From Clostridia bacterium (lineage in GTDB: Bacteria > Bacillota > Clostridia > Christensenellales > Borkfalkiaceae), in assembly GCA_900770945.1 (NCBI GenBank), contig CAAGME010000045.1, positions 1 through 50,616 of the forward strand: DNA of 50,616 nucleotides. Reading direction: 5' to 3'. The notes beneath the pieces were generated by a model. That model had not been told where the DNA came from. It worked only from the letters and a program-made list of their open reading frames with translations, and searched no databases. Position 1 is the stretch's first letter; each line of letters opens with the position of its first letter. A program made the translations under genes and the position numbers. Positions 26,501 to 34,482 of the stretch are shown here, piece after piece.

Positions 26501-27420
26501 TACAGGCTAATAGCAACATTATGCAAAACAGCGTAGATACCGCGGTATATGCCGACAAAACCTTCCAAGCTACGCAGAACGTAGCGTTTAACGGTTCGGT
26601 TGCCGTCGATAAGTCGGAATTGAACGCTTTGGAAGTATCTTATAAACTGAGCGGAACTTTGCCGACGGGTCTTAACCTTGACGAAAAAACGGGTAAAATC
26701 AGCGGAACGCCGCTTGAAAGCGGAAAGTTTAACGTCGTCGTGCAAATGATTGCGGACGGGTGGATTACGAAAACGGCTACCGTAACGCTGGAGATTAAGC
26801 CTACGTTGTCCGTAAGCGTAGTGACAAAAGAGCCGAGCTTAGGCAAAGTTTTTGAAGCGACCGTCGCTAACAACATCGAAGGGTTTACTGTGGTCGACGA
26901 AAAGACTATCTCCGCGGCGGGAACTTATTACACGGCAGCAACGTACGCCGCGGAAGGATTGCCCGAGGGACTCGCTATCGACGAGGCTACCGGCGCGATT
27001 AGCGGAACGCCGCTTGAAAGCGGAACGTTTAAGGCGACCGTAAAGCTTAATTATACTTTGGCTACCGCAAGCATGGGCTGGGGCAACAGACTCAATATAA
27101 GAAAAACTAACGGAAGCTATACTTCGGAAGTTACGATAACGATTGCGAGCAATTCGGAAAACCCCGGAGAAGAAAAACCGTCTGTTTCTTACGAAGACTT
27201 CAAAGAAATGCAGGGTAAGCTCGATTCTCTCGAAGACAGCCTTAAAGGTTTGCAAGACAAGCTCGATTCTTTGAAAAATGATATCAGCGCGGGCAACGGA
27301 AACGAAAAATCCGGTTGCAACGCTTCGGTTACGGGCGTAGGCGCATTGGCAGTAGTTATTCCCACGCTAATAGCGGCTTGCTTCGTAGCGATAAAATCAC
27401 GCAAAAAAGAAGTGAAGTAA
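23548..27420 (+). CDS. Secreted, cell-surface-anchored GH3 glycosidase with reversed domain order
   Basis: A 1290-residue exported glycoside hydrolase family 3 protein. A signal peptide covers 1-33 (cleavage near ASA). The alpha/beta domain that is C-terminal in most GH3 enzymes comes first (about 50-330) and holds the probable acid/base E182 in GRVGGEGQDL. A fibronectin-III-like domain follows (about 395-530), then the TIM-barrel domain (about 680-980) with DGPGQLSRG, HRSPFGGRNFEYYS, KHFAVDDMENVR and nucleophile D907 in GYLQTDM. This reversed order is known in a subgroup of rumen and gut beta-glucosidases. Two putative Ig (He_PIG) domains (about 1000-1170), a coiled coil (about 1211-1246) and a Gly-Cys/hydrophobic/KSRKK tail finish it. 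Sugar specificity (beta-glucoside, beta-xyloside or other) cannot be decided. Confidence 0.92.
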   Translation: MNKPKQIGKIAAATVLAMSILATGMFNTRSASAEEKKYYTDFATYEEELEYAGRLNREIFADSVVLMKNEKKALPLNVKTEGNISVVGMLSYNTVTGGTGSGAGNASGFISLENSLQSAGFNLNAKVANIYKNTTCVAPVSMGFMVSNTTVEAPSSILASARGSFNFYGDAVIWTIGRVGGEGQDLLSYNLPTNSDKTKHILELDDNELDVLGYLESLKEAGAVKKIIVLLNTANVLELGALEDNDNVDAILWIGQPGSAGLGGLGDVLTGKITPSGRTVDIWNANHKNDPTWMNNGNPGQNGVDPDTGEEYTTTSFRKDGDNYVAVTGRPRRARLEETGKTIEYEEGIYLGYKYYETAAAENVLTDARVGYDAAEGTIPARYSGDAYYNRSTGVIYPFGYGLSYTSFTQKFVTQASELENAINAKNGLDDKVSVQVEVQNVGSVAGKEVVQLYVHAPYTTGGIEKAEVSLVSYGKTGLLQPGEKEIVTVDVRIGDIASFDYDDANANNWFGYEIEAGAYEFRLQKNSHEKIASLDVTLTAKTETLDNDDDATNNTPFSNGDDFDTLLNIKDKTTGEVNTPDGINSYTISGEVGGKMVIMSRADMAGTFPTPPKASTVLYGKKCIELLYSYDVSADKATDTSRYNAYADSRSDKTSDPWYKTESDIPAAWTQGAGTITDGKYSVQLKNMIGLPYTDAQWTEFMNQFTYEELISIISSSGSPKVDSIGKSALRAADGPGQLSRGTFWCCAVNIGSTWDLDLAEKQGTAIGNEGLFMGITGWWGPGVNIHRSPFGGRNFEYYSQDALQEGLMVASVVTGYQSKGGIAYLKHFAVDDMENVRYGCGTFVDEQTIRENYLKAFEYGVKDGGAGAMMASHNRLGCIQNYGNYALTTAIAVNEWGFDGYLQTDMYVGYSRAYSVIRSGVSILMGSMSGDNKVSGTWDASVTRSNGGKGVVRDGAAGEDGVVPVSYTQWYWVRNAAQRLLYVQANSNIMQNSVDTAVYADKTFQATQNVAFNGSVAVDKSELNALEVSYKLSGTLPTGLNLDEKTGKISGTPLESGKFNVVVQMIADGWITKTATVTLEIKPTLSVSVVTKEPSLGKVFEATVANNIEGFTVVDEKTISAAGTYYTAATYAAEGLPEGLAIDEATGAISGTPLESGTFKATVKLNYTLATASMGWGNRLNIRKTNGSYTSEVTITIASNSENPGEEKPSVSYEDFKEMQGKLDSLEDSLKGLQDKLDSLKNDISAGNGNEKSGCNASVTGVGALAVVIPTLIAACFVAIKSRKKEVK

Positions 27421-27494
27421 ATTTAGTTGAATTACGGCAGATTTCGGCGGCTTTATGTCGTCGGAATCTGTTGTAAAAATTCGGAGGTGTTTCA

Positions 27495-28397
27495 ATGAAA
27501 AGCAAATGTACTATGTTTTTGTCGTTAATAACGTCGCTTATAATATTGTTTACGTTCGTCGGGTGCAACGTCGAAAGCGGAAACTCTTCTTCGGGCGGCG
27601 GCAGTTTCAGCGATAGTTCGACCGACGGCGGAAAGGACAGTAGCGGTACGCCGGGAGGCGAGAGTGAGGCGTTCAAATATTCGGAGTATCTCATATCTCA
27701 TGCGGAAAACGCAAACGCCACTTATGTTTTCGAAGCGGAATGCACGGACCTCGGAAACAAATCGGGTCCCGCATGGTCGGGGTCGTATACGGAATCGGCT
27801 ATGATAACGACAGCCGAAGGCGCGAGTGGCGGATACGCTTTGCAAGGACTCGGGCAAACGGGCAATTCGGTAAACTTCCTTGTCGTTTGCGACAGGGACG
27901 TGGACGACGCGCGGCTCGTTTTGCAACTCGGCAACACTACTAAGTACGAAATGGTTCTCGATAGTTCGAAGTATTTTGTAAGAATAGATACGATTGTGTC
28001 CGACGAAGATTTGCTTCCCGTTTCCGACGGCGGAGCCATAGGCAACTGGGACAAATTCTTTTTGAATTATTATACTGACCTTAACGAGACGGGCGCGTAT
28101 TATATTTCTCCCTGGAAATGCGGCGAAATCCGTTTTGAAGCGCCTTCCGCTTTTACCGCCGGAAACGTTTATATGGGGGCTTCGGACGGGTATACGATAA
28201 CGGAAACTTTAAGATTGAAAAAGGGCGTGAATTGCGTATCGCTTATCACGGCTAACGACGAAGTTATGGTCGGAACGACTATGACCGCTACCGCCCCCGC
28301 CGTTGACTGCATAGAGATTACCACGACCGCTCAACTCGGCATGTACTATAAAAACGATAACGGCGGATACGGCGTAACCGCGTGTAAAATAAAGTAA
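27495..28397 (+). CDS. Lipoprotein with CBM-like domain
   Basis: A 300-residue lipoprotein. The signal peptide ends with the lipobox FVGC (Cys about 24), followed by a Ser/Gly-rich linker to about 55. The remainder (about 75-300) looks like a jelly-roll carbohydrate-binding module of the CBM6/35 type: it opens with TYVFEAECTDL and GPAWSGS and ends with VDCIEITTTAQL. No catalytic residues are visible. It sits between two GH3 genes in one operon (RBS GGAGG), and a shorter homologue occupies the matching place in cassette B. A glycan-capturing partner of the GH3 enzymes is the natural reading. The assignment to a CBM family is by pattern only. Confidence 0.8.
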   Translation: MKSKCTMFLSLITSLIILFTFVGCNVESGNSSSGGGSFSDSSTDGGKDSSGTPGGESEAFKYSEYLISHAENANATYVFEAECTDLGNKSGPAWSGSYTESAMITTAEGASGGYALQGLGQTGNSVNFLVVCDRDVDDARLVLQLGNTTKYEMVLDSSKYFVRIDTIVSDEDLLPVSDGGAIGNWDKFFLNYYTDLNETGAYYISPWKCGEIRFEAPSAFTAGNVYMGASDGYTITETLRLKKGVNCVSLITANDEVMVGTTMTATAPAVDCIEITTTAQLGMYYKNDNGGYGVTACKIK

Positions 28398-28407
28398 AGG
28401 AGAGAAC

Positions 28408-31338
28408 ATGAAAACGTTGCTGAAAAGTTTGTCCTTTCGGGTATGGCTGATTGTAACGGCTGTTATCGCGGCGATAGCTATAGTCGTTAACGTTCTGCTC
28501 ACGACGACGTTTTATCCGTTAGCTTGTTTTTTGTTCGGCGAGCCGCAGATTGTGAACGTCGATACCGATTCCTACGATTATCCTTATAAAACGATTGACG
28601 GGGCGGGTACAAAGGCGGGGGCTGTTGCATACGCGCAAAGCGTTACGGAAAAAATATGCGAAGAGGGCTTTACGTTGTTGAAAAATCAAAACGACGCCTT
28701 GCCCATAACGAAAAAGGGCGCGAAAGTAAGCGTTTTCGGAAAGAACTCTTCCGCTATGGCTGTAGGCGGTTCGGGTTCGGGCGAAGCAAATACCGTCGGA
28801 GCCGCGACTATATTCGACAGTTTAACAGCCGCAGGGTTTAAATATAATCCCGCTTTAAAGGAGTTTTACGACAGTTCCGATTCCGGTAAGGGCAGGGACG
28901 CAAACCCGTCGGATTTGGACAACGGAAAAACCGTTTCCCTCGGCACGGGCGAAACGCCGCTTTCCGCGTACAAGGATTCTGTCTGGAATTCTTGCGATTC
29001 TTATAAAGACGCGGCTATCGTGGTGATTACGAGAATAGGCGGCGAGGGCTTCGATTTGCCGCGCAGTTATCTTAAACTCGACGAAAACGAAACCGCTCTT
29101 ATACAAAAAGTTTGCGAAATAGGCTTCGATAAGGTCATTATCGTCCTTAACGCCGCAAACGCTCTTGATTTGAGCGCAGTGAAGAACAACGAGAAAATCG
29201 ACGCTATATTGTGGACGGGCTTTGCCGGAACTTCCGGGTTAAAGGCGTTCGGAAAAATTATTACAGGCGAAATCACGCCGTCGGGGCATACCGTAGATAC
29301 GTACGCTTCGCTCGAAAGCAATCCCACCTGGAACAATATAGGCGGCGAGGGCGGGTACGGCTCGTATCTTTTCAAAGCAAAGCGCGGGACTTACGAATCG
29401 ACCGTATACTACGTGAAGTACGAAGAGGGCATATATTCGGGGTATCGCTACTATGAAACGGCTTATGCCGAAGCGGCGGAAGGCAACTATCCGGGATTCG
29501 ATTACGATTCCGTCGTTTGTTATCCTTTCGGGTACGGACTTTCGTATACGCAATTCGAATGGGAACTTGTCAACGAAAAAGACGTTGCTAAGACGATTTC
29601 CGCCGATACGAAGATGACTTTCAAGGTGAAAGTAACTAACGTCGGGGCAAGGGTCGGGCGCGACGTGGTGCAGTTGTACGTTACGCCGCCGCACACGCAC
29701 GGCGGTATCGAAAAGTCTGCAAAAACTCTCGTAGGCTTTGCGAAAACCGACGCGCTTAATCCCGGTGAATCGCAGATTTTGGAAATAACGATAGATTCCC
29801 CGTATTCGTATGCTTCGTACGACTGTTACGACAAGGACGAAGACGGCTATCGCGGTTACGTTGTCGAAGCGGGAAGTTATATTTTTACGCTTTCCACCGA
29901 CGCGCACACCGCAAAAAACATGGATAACGCGGAAATTAAGGCGACAGCGGAGAAGATTAAGTTCGAAAACGATTCCCTGACAGATACCAAGGTTGAAAAC
30001 CTTTTTACCGATTGCGAAGACGAATGGTTCAACGCGGATACGGAATTGAAAACGCAGCTGTCGCGAGCGGATTTTAAAGGTTCGTGGTCTGCCGATTACA
30101 AAAACACCAATCCCGTGCTTGAAAGTAATTCGGAATTTATCGCTAAAATAAAATCAAACGAACGGACGGCGGACGAAAAGAATTATTCGGAGTGCAAAAT
30201 GCCGACGACGGGCGCGAATAACGGAGTTGAGTTTTCCGACCTTATAGGGCTTGATATCAAAACCGAAGAAGGCGCGGCTCTCTGGTCGAAGTTTATGGAC
30301 CGCCTTACCGTAAGCGAGATGTTAAACCTCGTAAACAACGGCGGGTATAAAACAAACGCCGTGGCAAGGTTGCAGGTTCCGTCTACCATTTCGTCGGATG
30401 GTCCCGTCGGTTGGGTTAACTTTATAAGCGGAGAAGATTCTTCCGTTTACGGCACTTGCAGTTATTGTTGCGAAACGGTCATGGCTTCTACCTGGAACGT
30501 CGAAAGACTGTATGACTTCGGCGAATCGGTAGGTAACGAGGGGCTTGTCGGCAACGAACGTGGCGACGGTTCTCCGTACAGCGGATTATGGGCGCCGGGG
30601 CTAAATATTCATCGCTCGCCTTTGGGCGGAAGAAATTTCGAGTACTATTCGGAAGATTGTTTTTTGAGCGGACAAATGGCTGCGGCGGTCGTAAAAGGCG
30701 GCGCGAGCAAAGGCGTGTATTTTACGCTTAAACATTTTGCCGCTAACGAACAGGAAACTCATCGTTCCGTAACGGGGCTTGTTACCTGGATAAACGAACA
30801 GGCTTTGCGCGAAGTGTACCTGAAAGCTTTCGAAACTGCGATAAAAACCGCGCAAGCCGATTGTATAAAAAAAGCGGATGGAACAGACGTTAGCGGCGGC
30901 GCGGTCAAGGCGATGGGCGTTATGTCTTCGTTTAACAGAATAGGAACGCGTTGGACGGGCGGCGACTATCGTCTGATTACGCAAATTCTCAAGAAAGAAT
31001 GGGGCTTTTACGGCATAATAATAAGCGATTTTAATACCGTGGGCTATATCAACGAAAGGGCTATGTTTTATGCCGGCGGAAATCTCAATTTGCAGATAGC
31101 GGGCTTGGAACTTTGGTCGGACGTCGACGCGAATAACCCTACCGACGTTACGGTGCTTCGCTCGTCTGCGCAAGAAGTTCTCTATACGGTCGCTAATTCC
31201 AACGCGTACAGAGGTCGCTTTGCGCTGAGAATGCCGACTTGGCAGATAATAATGATTATCACAGATTGCTTTTTGGTTTCGTGCGTTTCCGTTTGGGGAT
31301 TTTTCGTAATAAAAAAATCACGCAAAATAGATAAATAA
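28408..31338 (+). CDS. GH3 glycosidase with a transmembrane helix at each end
   Basis: A 976-residue GH3 enzyme with the same reversed domain order as its neighbour. An N-terminal helix (about 11-34) lacks a cleavage site and a second helix lies near the C-terminus (about 943-967) before KKSRKIDK, so both ends should be in the cytoplasm and the enzyme outside. The alpha/beta domain (about 75-330) holds the probable acid/base E213 in TRIGGEGFDL. A fibronectin-III-like domain follows (about 370-510), then the barrel (about 620-910) with DGPVGWVNF, HRSPLGGRNFEYYS, KHFAANEQETHR and nucleophile D874 in IIISDFN. All catalytic motifs are intact. It starts ten bases after the lipoprotein gene with RBS GGAGAG and ends cassette A. 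Confidence 0.92.
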   Translation: MKTLLKSLSFRVWLIVTAVIAAIAIVVNVLLTTTFYPLACFLFGEPQIVNVDTDSYDYPYKTIDGAGTKAGAVAYAQSVTEKICEEGFTLLKNQNDALPITKKGAKVSVFGKNSSAMAVGGSGSGEANTVGAATIFDSLTAAGFKYNPALKEFYDSSDSGKGRDANPSDLDNGKTVSLGTGETPLSAYKDSVWNSCDSYKDAAIVVITRIGGEGFDLPRSYLKLDENETALIQKVCEIGFDKVIIVLNAANALDLSAVKNNEKIDAILWTGFAGTSGLKAFGKIITGEITPSGHTVDTYASLESNPTWNNIGGEGGYGSYLFKAKRGTYESTVYYVKYEEGIYSGYRYYETAYAEAAEGNYPGFDYDSVVCYPFGYGLSYTQFEWELVNEKDVAKTISADTKMTFKVKVTNVGARVGRDVVQLYVTPPHTHGGIEKSAKTLVGFAKTDALNPGESQILEITIDSPYSYASYDCYDKDEDGYRGYVVEAGSYIFTLSTDAHTAKNMDNAEIKATAEKIKFENDSLTDTKVENLFTDCEDEWFNADTELKTQLSRADFKGSWSADYKNTNPVLESNSEFIAKIKSNERTADEKNYSECKMPTTGANNGVEFSDLIGLDIKTEEGAALWSKFMDRLTVSEMLNLVNNGGYKTNAVARLQVPSTISSDGPVGWVNFISGEDSSVYGTCSYCCETVMASTWNVERLYDFGESVGNEGLVGNERGDGSPYSGLWAPGLNIHRSPLGGRNFEYYSEDCFLSGQMAAAVVKGGASKGVYFTLKHFAANEQETHRSVTGLVTWINEQALREVYLKAFETAIKTAQADCIKKADGTDVSGGAVKAMGVMSSFNRIGTRWTGGDYRLITQILKKEWGFYGIIISDFNTVGYINERAMFYAGGNLNLQIAGLELWSDVDANNPTDVTVLRSSAQEVLYTVANSNAYRGRFALRMPTWQIIMIITDCFLVSCVSVWGFFVIKKSRKIDK

Positions 31339-31358
31339 AAAAGTCGCGCGTTTTAAGA

Positions 31359-31401
31359 GCAAGAAAATCACCTTGGCGGTTTGCCAAGGTGATTTTCTTG
31401 C
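31359..31401. terminator. Bidirectional terminator with 19-bp perfect stem
   Basis: GCAAGAAAATCACCTTGGC (31359-31377) is perfectly complementary to 31383-31401, with a five-base loop. It lies between the convergent GH3 and oleate hydratase genes and can serve both. Confidence 0.88.
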
Positions 31402-31434
31402 GTTGTTAATTTTGTGTAATCGGAATAATTTTTG

Positions 31435-33219
31435 TCAAATCACGCCGATTTCTTTGGCGAGTTTTTCTGCGTCCGTTCCTTTAATCTGCTTGCATACTTC
31501 TTTGAGCATAGCCTTTTCTTTGAGGGAAAGCTTCATGCTCGTGATAGGCTGTTTGTCAAGCGCGTAGTAAACGGCTTTCAAAAGTTCTCTCACGTCGTAA
31601 ACGCTGCCCCAGACTTCCGGCACCGCTCTGTCGATATCGAGCAAGGTGTAAACCGATTCCATACCCGTTCTCATAGAGTATTCGATAGTGAATATGGTAT
31701 CTCTCGGGGTTTCGGCAAACTGACCGATAAACGCGAAGTTGACTGCGCCCTCCGGCACTACCTTAGGTCTGTCGGAATTCTTTCTCGGTCTGAAAAACGC
31801 GTTTATGAACGGCATGTAGCAAGTGGTGGTGTTGGCTCTCGTCTTGGCGTATTCGTCTATTTTTTCGATAGGCAAGCCGATATGATAGAGCCATTCTTGG
31901 CAAACCTCTTCGCCGGTGCATTCTTTCATAGGCTTTTTAACGTAGTTGCCTTCTCTGTCGGTGTTGAGCGAATAAAGCCAAATAAGAACGGATTTTTTAT
32001 CCTGCGATTTGAACTGCGGTTGGCGGTTTATCGTCCAGGACAGGTACCAGTTGTCAACGCTGTCTTTTACCGTTACTATGCCGCCGGTCGTAACTCTGCC
32101 CGCGCGCGGGTTGCGGCGACAAATTTTTTCGATGTATTCGATGATTTCGTCGTCGGAAGTTTCTACCGTCGCGCTCATCCAGTTGGTTTCGTCGGGGTGG
32201 TCGCAATAGTTGGACGGGTTGCCGAAAGAGGGGTCTTGCAAAGCTATGTTCTTCCACAAATCCCACGATTCTCCGCCGCCTTTTCTTATTCTTGAAAGGT
32301 CGGGCGCGTGGGTTTGGTCGCCGTAGCAGCTCGTGTCGGTGCAGCAGCCGTTGGTGATGAACACGAGGTCGCTCTCCAAAAGGTCTATCGAGCCTTTCTC
32401 GCCGTTTTTGACGTATTCAATCTTTTTTGCGACTTTCTTTTTGCCGTTGATGTCGAAAACGACGTTCTTAACGTCTATTCCGTATTCCACTTTCACGCCT
32501 TTGTCTTCGAGATATTTTTGAAGAGGCTGAATAAGGCTTTCGTACTGATTGTACTTTGTGAAGCGAAGAGCCGAAAAATCGGGAAGTCCGTCGATGTGGT
32601 GAACGTATCTTTGCAGATATCTCTTCATTTCGAGCGCGGAATCCCACGTATGGAAGGCGAACATCGTCTGCCAATAAAGCCAGAAGTTACTTTGCCAGAA
32701 GTTGTCGTCGAAAAAGTCGCTTATCTTTTTATCTTCGAGGTCCTCTTCGGGCGTCATAAAGAGTTTGCTTATTTGAAGAGCCGCTTCTTTGTTAAGAGAG
32801 AACTTGTTGTCCGTATGAGCGTCTTCGCCGCGATTAACCGTCGCTCTGCAAAGCGAATAGTTGGGGTCGGCTTTGTTGAGCCTGTAATATTCGTCGAGAA
32901 CGGAAATTCCCGGGGTTTCGAGAGAGGGAACGTCTCTGAACATTTCCCACATAACTTCGAAGTGGTTGTCCATTTCTCTGCCGCCGCGCATATAGTAGCC
33001 GCTTCTCGGCACTGCCCTGCCGTCGCATGAACCGCCCGCGATATCGAGCTTTTCGAGAAGGTGAATATGCTCGCCCTTCATTTGCCCGTCTCTGACGAGG
33101 AAGAACGCCGCGGAAAGCCCCGCAAGCCCCGTCCCGATGATATAAGCCGATTTGCCGTCTACGCCCTCCGGTTTAACGGGATGAGCGAAAGCTTCGTAAT
33201 TGCCTGATCCGTAATACAT
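31435..33219 (-). CDS. ohyA: Oleate hydratase (FAD-dependent fatty acid double-bond hydratase)
   Basis: A 594-residue flavoprotein of the myosin-cross-reactive-antigen family, full family length. The dinucleotide-binding motif GTGLAGLSAAFFL lies near residue 28. The active-site block RGGREMDNHFEVMWEMFR (about 79-96) contains the conserved catalytic Glu, and NFWLYWQTMFAFHTW (about 175-189) matches the family signature. The enzyme adds water to cis-9 double bonds, turning oleate into 10-hydroxystearate, and works at the membrane surface. Gut bacteria use it to detoxify unsaturated fatty acids. RBS GGAGG precedes the start. It is a single-gene unit downstream of a TetR-type regulator gene, with its own promoter and a palindrome that may be that regulator's operator. 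Confidence 0.96.
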   Translation of the reverse strand: MYYGSGNYEAFAHPVKPEGVDGKSAYIIGTGLAGLSAAFFLVRDGQMKGEHIHLLEKLDIAGGSCDGRAVPRSGYYMRGGREMDNHFEVMWEMFRDVPSLETPGISVLDEYYRLNKADPNYSLCRATVNRGEDAHTDNKFSLNKEAALQISKLFMTPEEDLEDKKISDFFDDNFWQSNFWLYWQTMFAFHTWDSALEMKRYLQRYVHHIDGLPDFSALRFTKYNQYESLIQPLQKYLEDKGVKVEYGIDVKNVVFDINGKKKVAKKIEYVKNGEKGSIDLLESDLVFITNGCCTDTSCYGDQTHAPDLSRIRKGGGESWDLWKNIALQDPSFGNPSNYCDHPDETNWMSATVETSDDEIIEYIEKICRRNPRAGRVTTGGIVTVKDSVDNWYLSWTINRQPQFKSQDKKSVLIWLYSLNTDREGNYVKKPMKECTGEEVCQEWLYHIGLPIEKIDEYAKTRANTTTCYMPFINAFFRPRKNSDRPKVVPEGAVNFAFIGQFAETPRDTIFTIEYSMRTGMESVYTLLDIDRAVPEVWGSVYDVRELLKAVYYALDKQPITSMKLSLKEKAMLKEVCKQIKGTDAEKLAKEIGVI

Positions 33220-33251
33220 AATTTTTACCTCCGAATTTGTTTTACGCCCAT

Positions 33252-33280
33252 ATTATAACGCAGTTTTTTTCGTTTTGCAA
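33252..33280 (-). promoter_or_regulatory. Promoter of ohyA
   Basis: Read on the minus strand: TTGCAA (33275-33280), a 17-base spacer and TATAAT (33252-33257), about 33 bases upstream of the start codon. Confidence 0.7.
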
Positions 33281-33282
33281 TA

Positions 33283-33360
33283 GACAAAATTTTTTGTCCG
33301 TCGCAAATTTTTACAGCCGACAAAAACTGCTTAATTTTTCGACAAAACGCTGAGTTTGTC
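33283..33360 (-). promoter_or_regulatory. Candidate TetR-type operators upstream of ohyA
   Basis: A perfect palindrome GACAAAA-TT-TTTTGTC (33283-33298) abuts the -35 hexamer with two bases between. A second imperfect copy, GACAAA...TTTGTC, lies at 33341-33360, and a half-site CGACAAAA lies near 33318. Their placement would let a repressor or activator act at the promoter. Binding by the neighbouring TetR-type protein is inferred. Confidence 0.5.
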
Positions 33361-33382
33361 TAATAGGCGAAAAGTCGTTTAA

Positions 33383-33420
33383 AAAAACAAAAAACTCTCC
33401 GCCGAAAGTGATGCGGAGAG
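33383..33420 (-). terminator. Terminator of the TetR-type regulator gene
   Basis: On the minus strand, CTCTCCGC and GCGGAGAG form an eight-base-pair stem (33395-33420), followed by TTTTTTGTTTTTTT. It separates the regulator gene from ohyA, so the two are transcribed independently. Confidence 0.85.
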
Positions 33421-33449
33421 AAAATGTTTGTGTTCGGGGATTTCGTTTC

Positions 33450-34004
33450 TTATCTGTTAAAGTTGTAGAAAGCCGTTTCTATTCCGCCGCCGACAATCTT
33501 TGCCACTCTGTCGACTATTTTTTCGGGGCTTTCGTTCATGTCGTTGCGTATCCAGTCGAGAAGTACGCCGACAAACGCGTACTTATAAAAATCGGCAATG
33601 TATTTTTTCGTGTCGTCGCGCACGGTGTAGTCTTTGGCTTTTTCGTCTACTACGTTTTTAAGTAGAGGATAAACAAGCCGATAAAGATATTGTTCGAGAA
33701 CTTCGAGCGAAACGGAACGGTAAATGTTGTCAATGAAAGTTTTGTCCTTTTTGGCAAGTTCGAACACGGCTAAAAAACCTTCCTGCCAAGTGTCGTAAGT
33801 CCTGTTTTCTTTCAAAACTTTTTCGGTGTCCTCTATGCAAGTCCATTCGACTAAGTCGTAAATATCCTGAAAGTGGTAATAAAACGTCTGACGGTTGATT
33901 CCGCAGTCGTCGGCGATGTCCTGCACCGTTATTTTGTTCAGCTTTTTTTCACCGAGCAATTTTTTTAGGGACGCAGAAATTGCGCGTTTGGTTATATCGC
34001 TCAT
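33450..34004 (-). CDS. TetR-family transcriptional regulator (DhaS-like)
   Basis: A 184-residue TetR/AcrR-family protein. The N-terminal helix-turn-helix (about 1-60) reads TKRAISASLKKLL, then ITVQDIADDCGINRQTFYYHF. The C-terminal part resembles the TetR_C domain of DhaS-type regulators, often involved in small-molecule responses. Its gene lies just upstream of oleate hydratase on the same strand but has its own terminator, and palindromic sites lie at the ohyA promoter. Control of ohyA in response to unsaturated fatty acids is a reasonable guess, not shown by sequence. RBS AAAGGAAAG; the start at 34004 fits the family. Confidence 0.9.
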   Translation of the reverse strand: MSDITKRAISASLKKLLGEKKLNKITVQDIADDCGINRQTFYYHFQDIYDLVEWTCIEDTEKVLKENRTYDTWQEGFLAVFELAKKDKTFIDNIYRSVSLEVLEQYLYRLVYPLLKNVVDEKAKDYTVRDDTKKYIADFYKYAFVGVLLDWIRNDMNESPEKIVDRVAKIVGGGIETAFYNFNR

Positions 34005-34069
34005 AACTTTCCTTTGTTTATCATAATTTTTTATTTTTAAACGGCAGTTTAAGCCTTGACTTTATCGTA

Positions 34070-34098
34070 ATTTTAGCATAATTTAATTTTTCTGTCAA
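34070..34098 (-). promoter_or_regulatory. Promoter of the TetR-type gene
   Basis: On the minus strand: TTGACA (34093-34098), a 17-base spacer and TAAAAT (34070-34075). Near-consensus, about 65 bases before the start codon. A second TTTGACAAAA motif a little further upstream could be another operator half-site. Confidence 0.78.
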
Positions 34099-34134
34099 GC
34101 CGAGGCGATTTTGTCAAACATTTTTTAAAAAAAA

Positions 34135-34347
34135 TCAGTATTCCGAAAGACCGAGAATGTAGTCGGATTTTACGTCGAGAACGCGGCATAGCCTGGCGAG
34201 AGTGTCGAGTGCGGGGAAAACATTGCTCTTCATGTACTTCGATATGGTCTGCGGAGATACGCCTATAAGCTTTGCCAACTCTTTTTGCGTGTATTTGGAG
34301 TTCCTTATCGCTTCCCTTAATCTTGTTTGTATGTCCTTTAATTCCAT
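34135..34347 (-). CDS. Small XRE-family (Cro/CI-type) repressor
   Basis: A 70-residue protein that is essentially a single HTH_3 domain: YTQKELAKLIGVSPQTISKYMKSN forms the helix-turn-helix at about 19-42, and a helical cap ends in SDYILGLSEY. There is no ligand or dimerisation domain beyond this. It is divergent from a 68-residue membrane protein gene, and the promoter of that gene has a perfect palindrome as its spacer, so the protein is most likely its repressor. No phage genes are nearby. Confidence 0.9.
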   Translation of the reverse strand: MELKDIQTRLREAIRNSKYTQKELAKLIGVSPQTISKYMKSNVFPALDTLARLCRVLDVKSDYILGLSEY

Positions 34348-34399
34348 TCTGCCCTCGCTTACTTTTTTAATAATATTTTTGCCTTTCTTTAATAAAATT

Positions 34400-34452
34400 A
34401 TCGCATATAAGGTGATTATTTGCTTGACTATCGCATATTATGCGATTATAAT
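34400..34452 (+). promoter_or_regulatory. Promoter with operator as its spacer, plus upstream second operator
   Basis: TTGACT (34424-34429) and TATAAT (34447-34452) are separated by exactly 17 bases, and those 17 bases are the perfect palindrome ATCGCATATTATGCGAT (34430-34446). A second, imperfect copy, ATCGCATATAAGGTGAT, lies at 34400-34416, 30 bases away, about three helical turns. This is a textbook arrangement for a repressor that blocks polymerase, presumably the divergent XRE protein, which the second site would also control. Confidence 0.8.
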
Positions 34453-34482
34453 GTAAGTAAGGAATTTTAGGAGAGGAAAAAT

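Noticed and set aside
27300..27420. LPXTG-type sortase signal at the end of the secreted GH3
   Set aside because: There is a hydrophobic segment and a basic tail, but no LPXTG or NPXTG-like motif; the conserved feature is Gly-Cys instead.
31432..33030. Two long plus-strand open frames opposite oleate hydratase
   Set aside because: The minus-strand product is an unmistakable full-length oleate hydratase; the plus-strand products show low-complexity, Phe/Val/Arg-rich shadow sequence.
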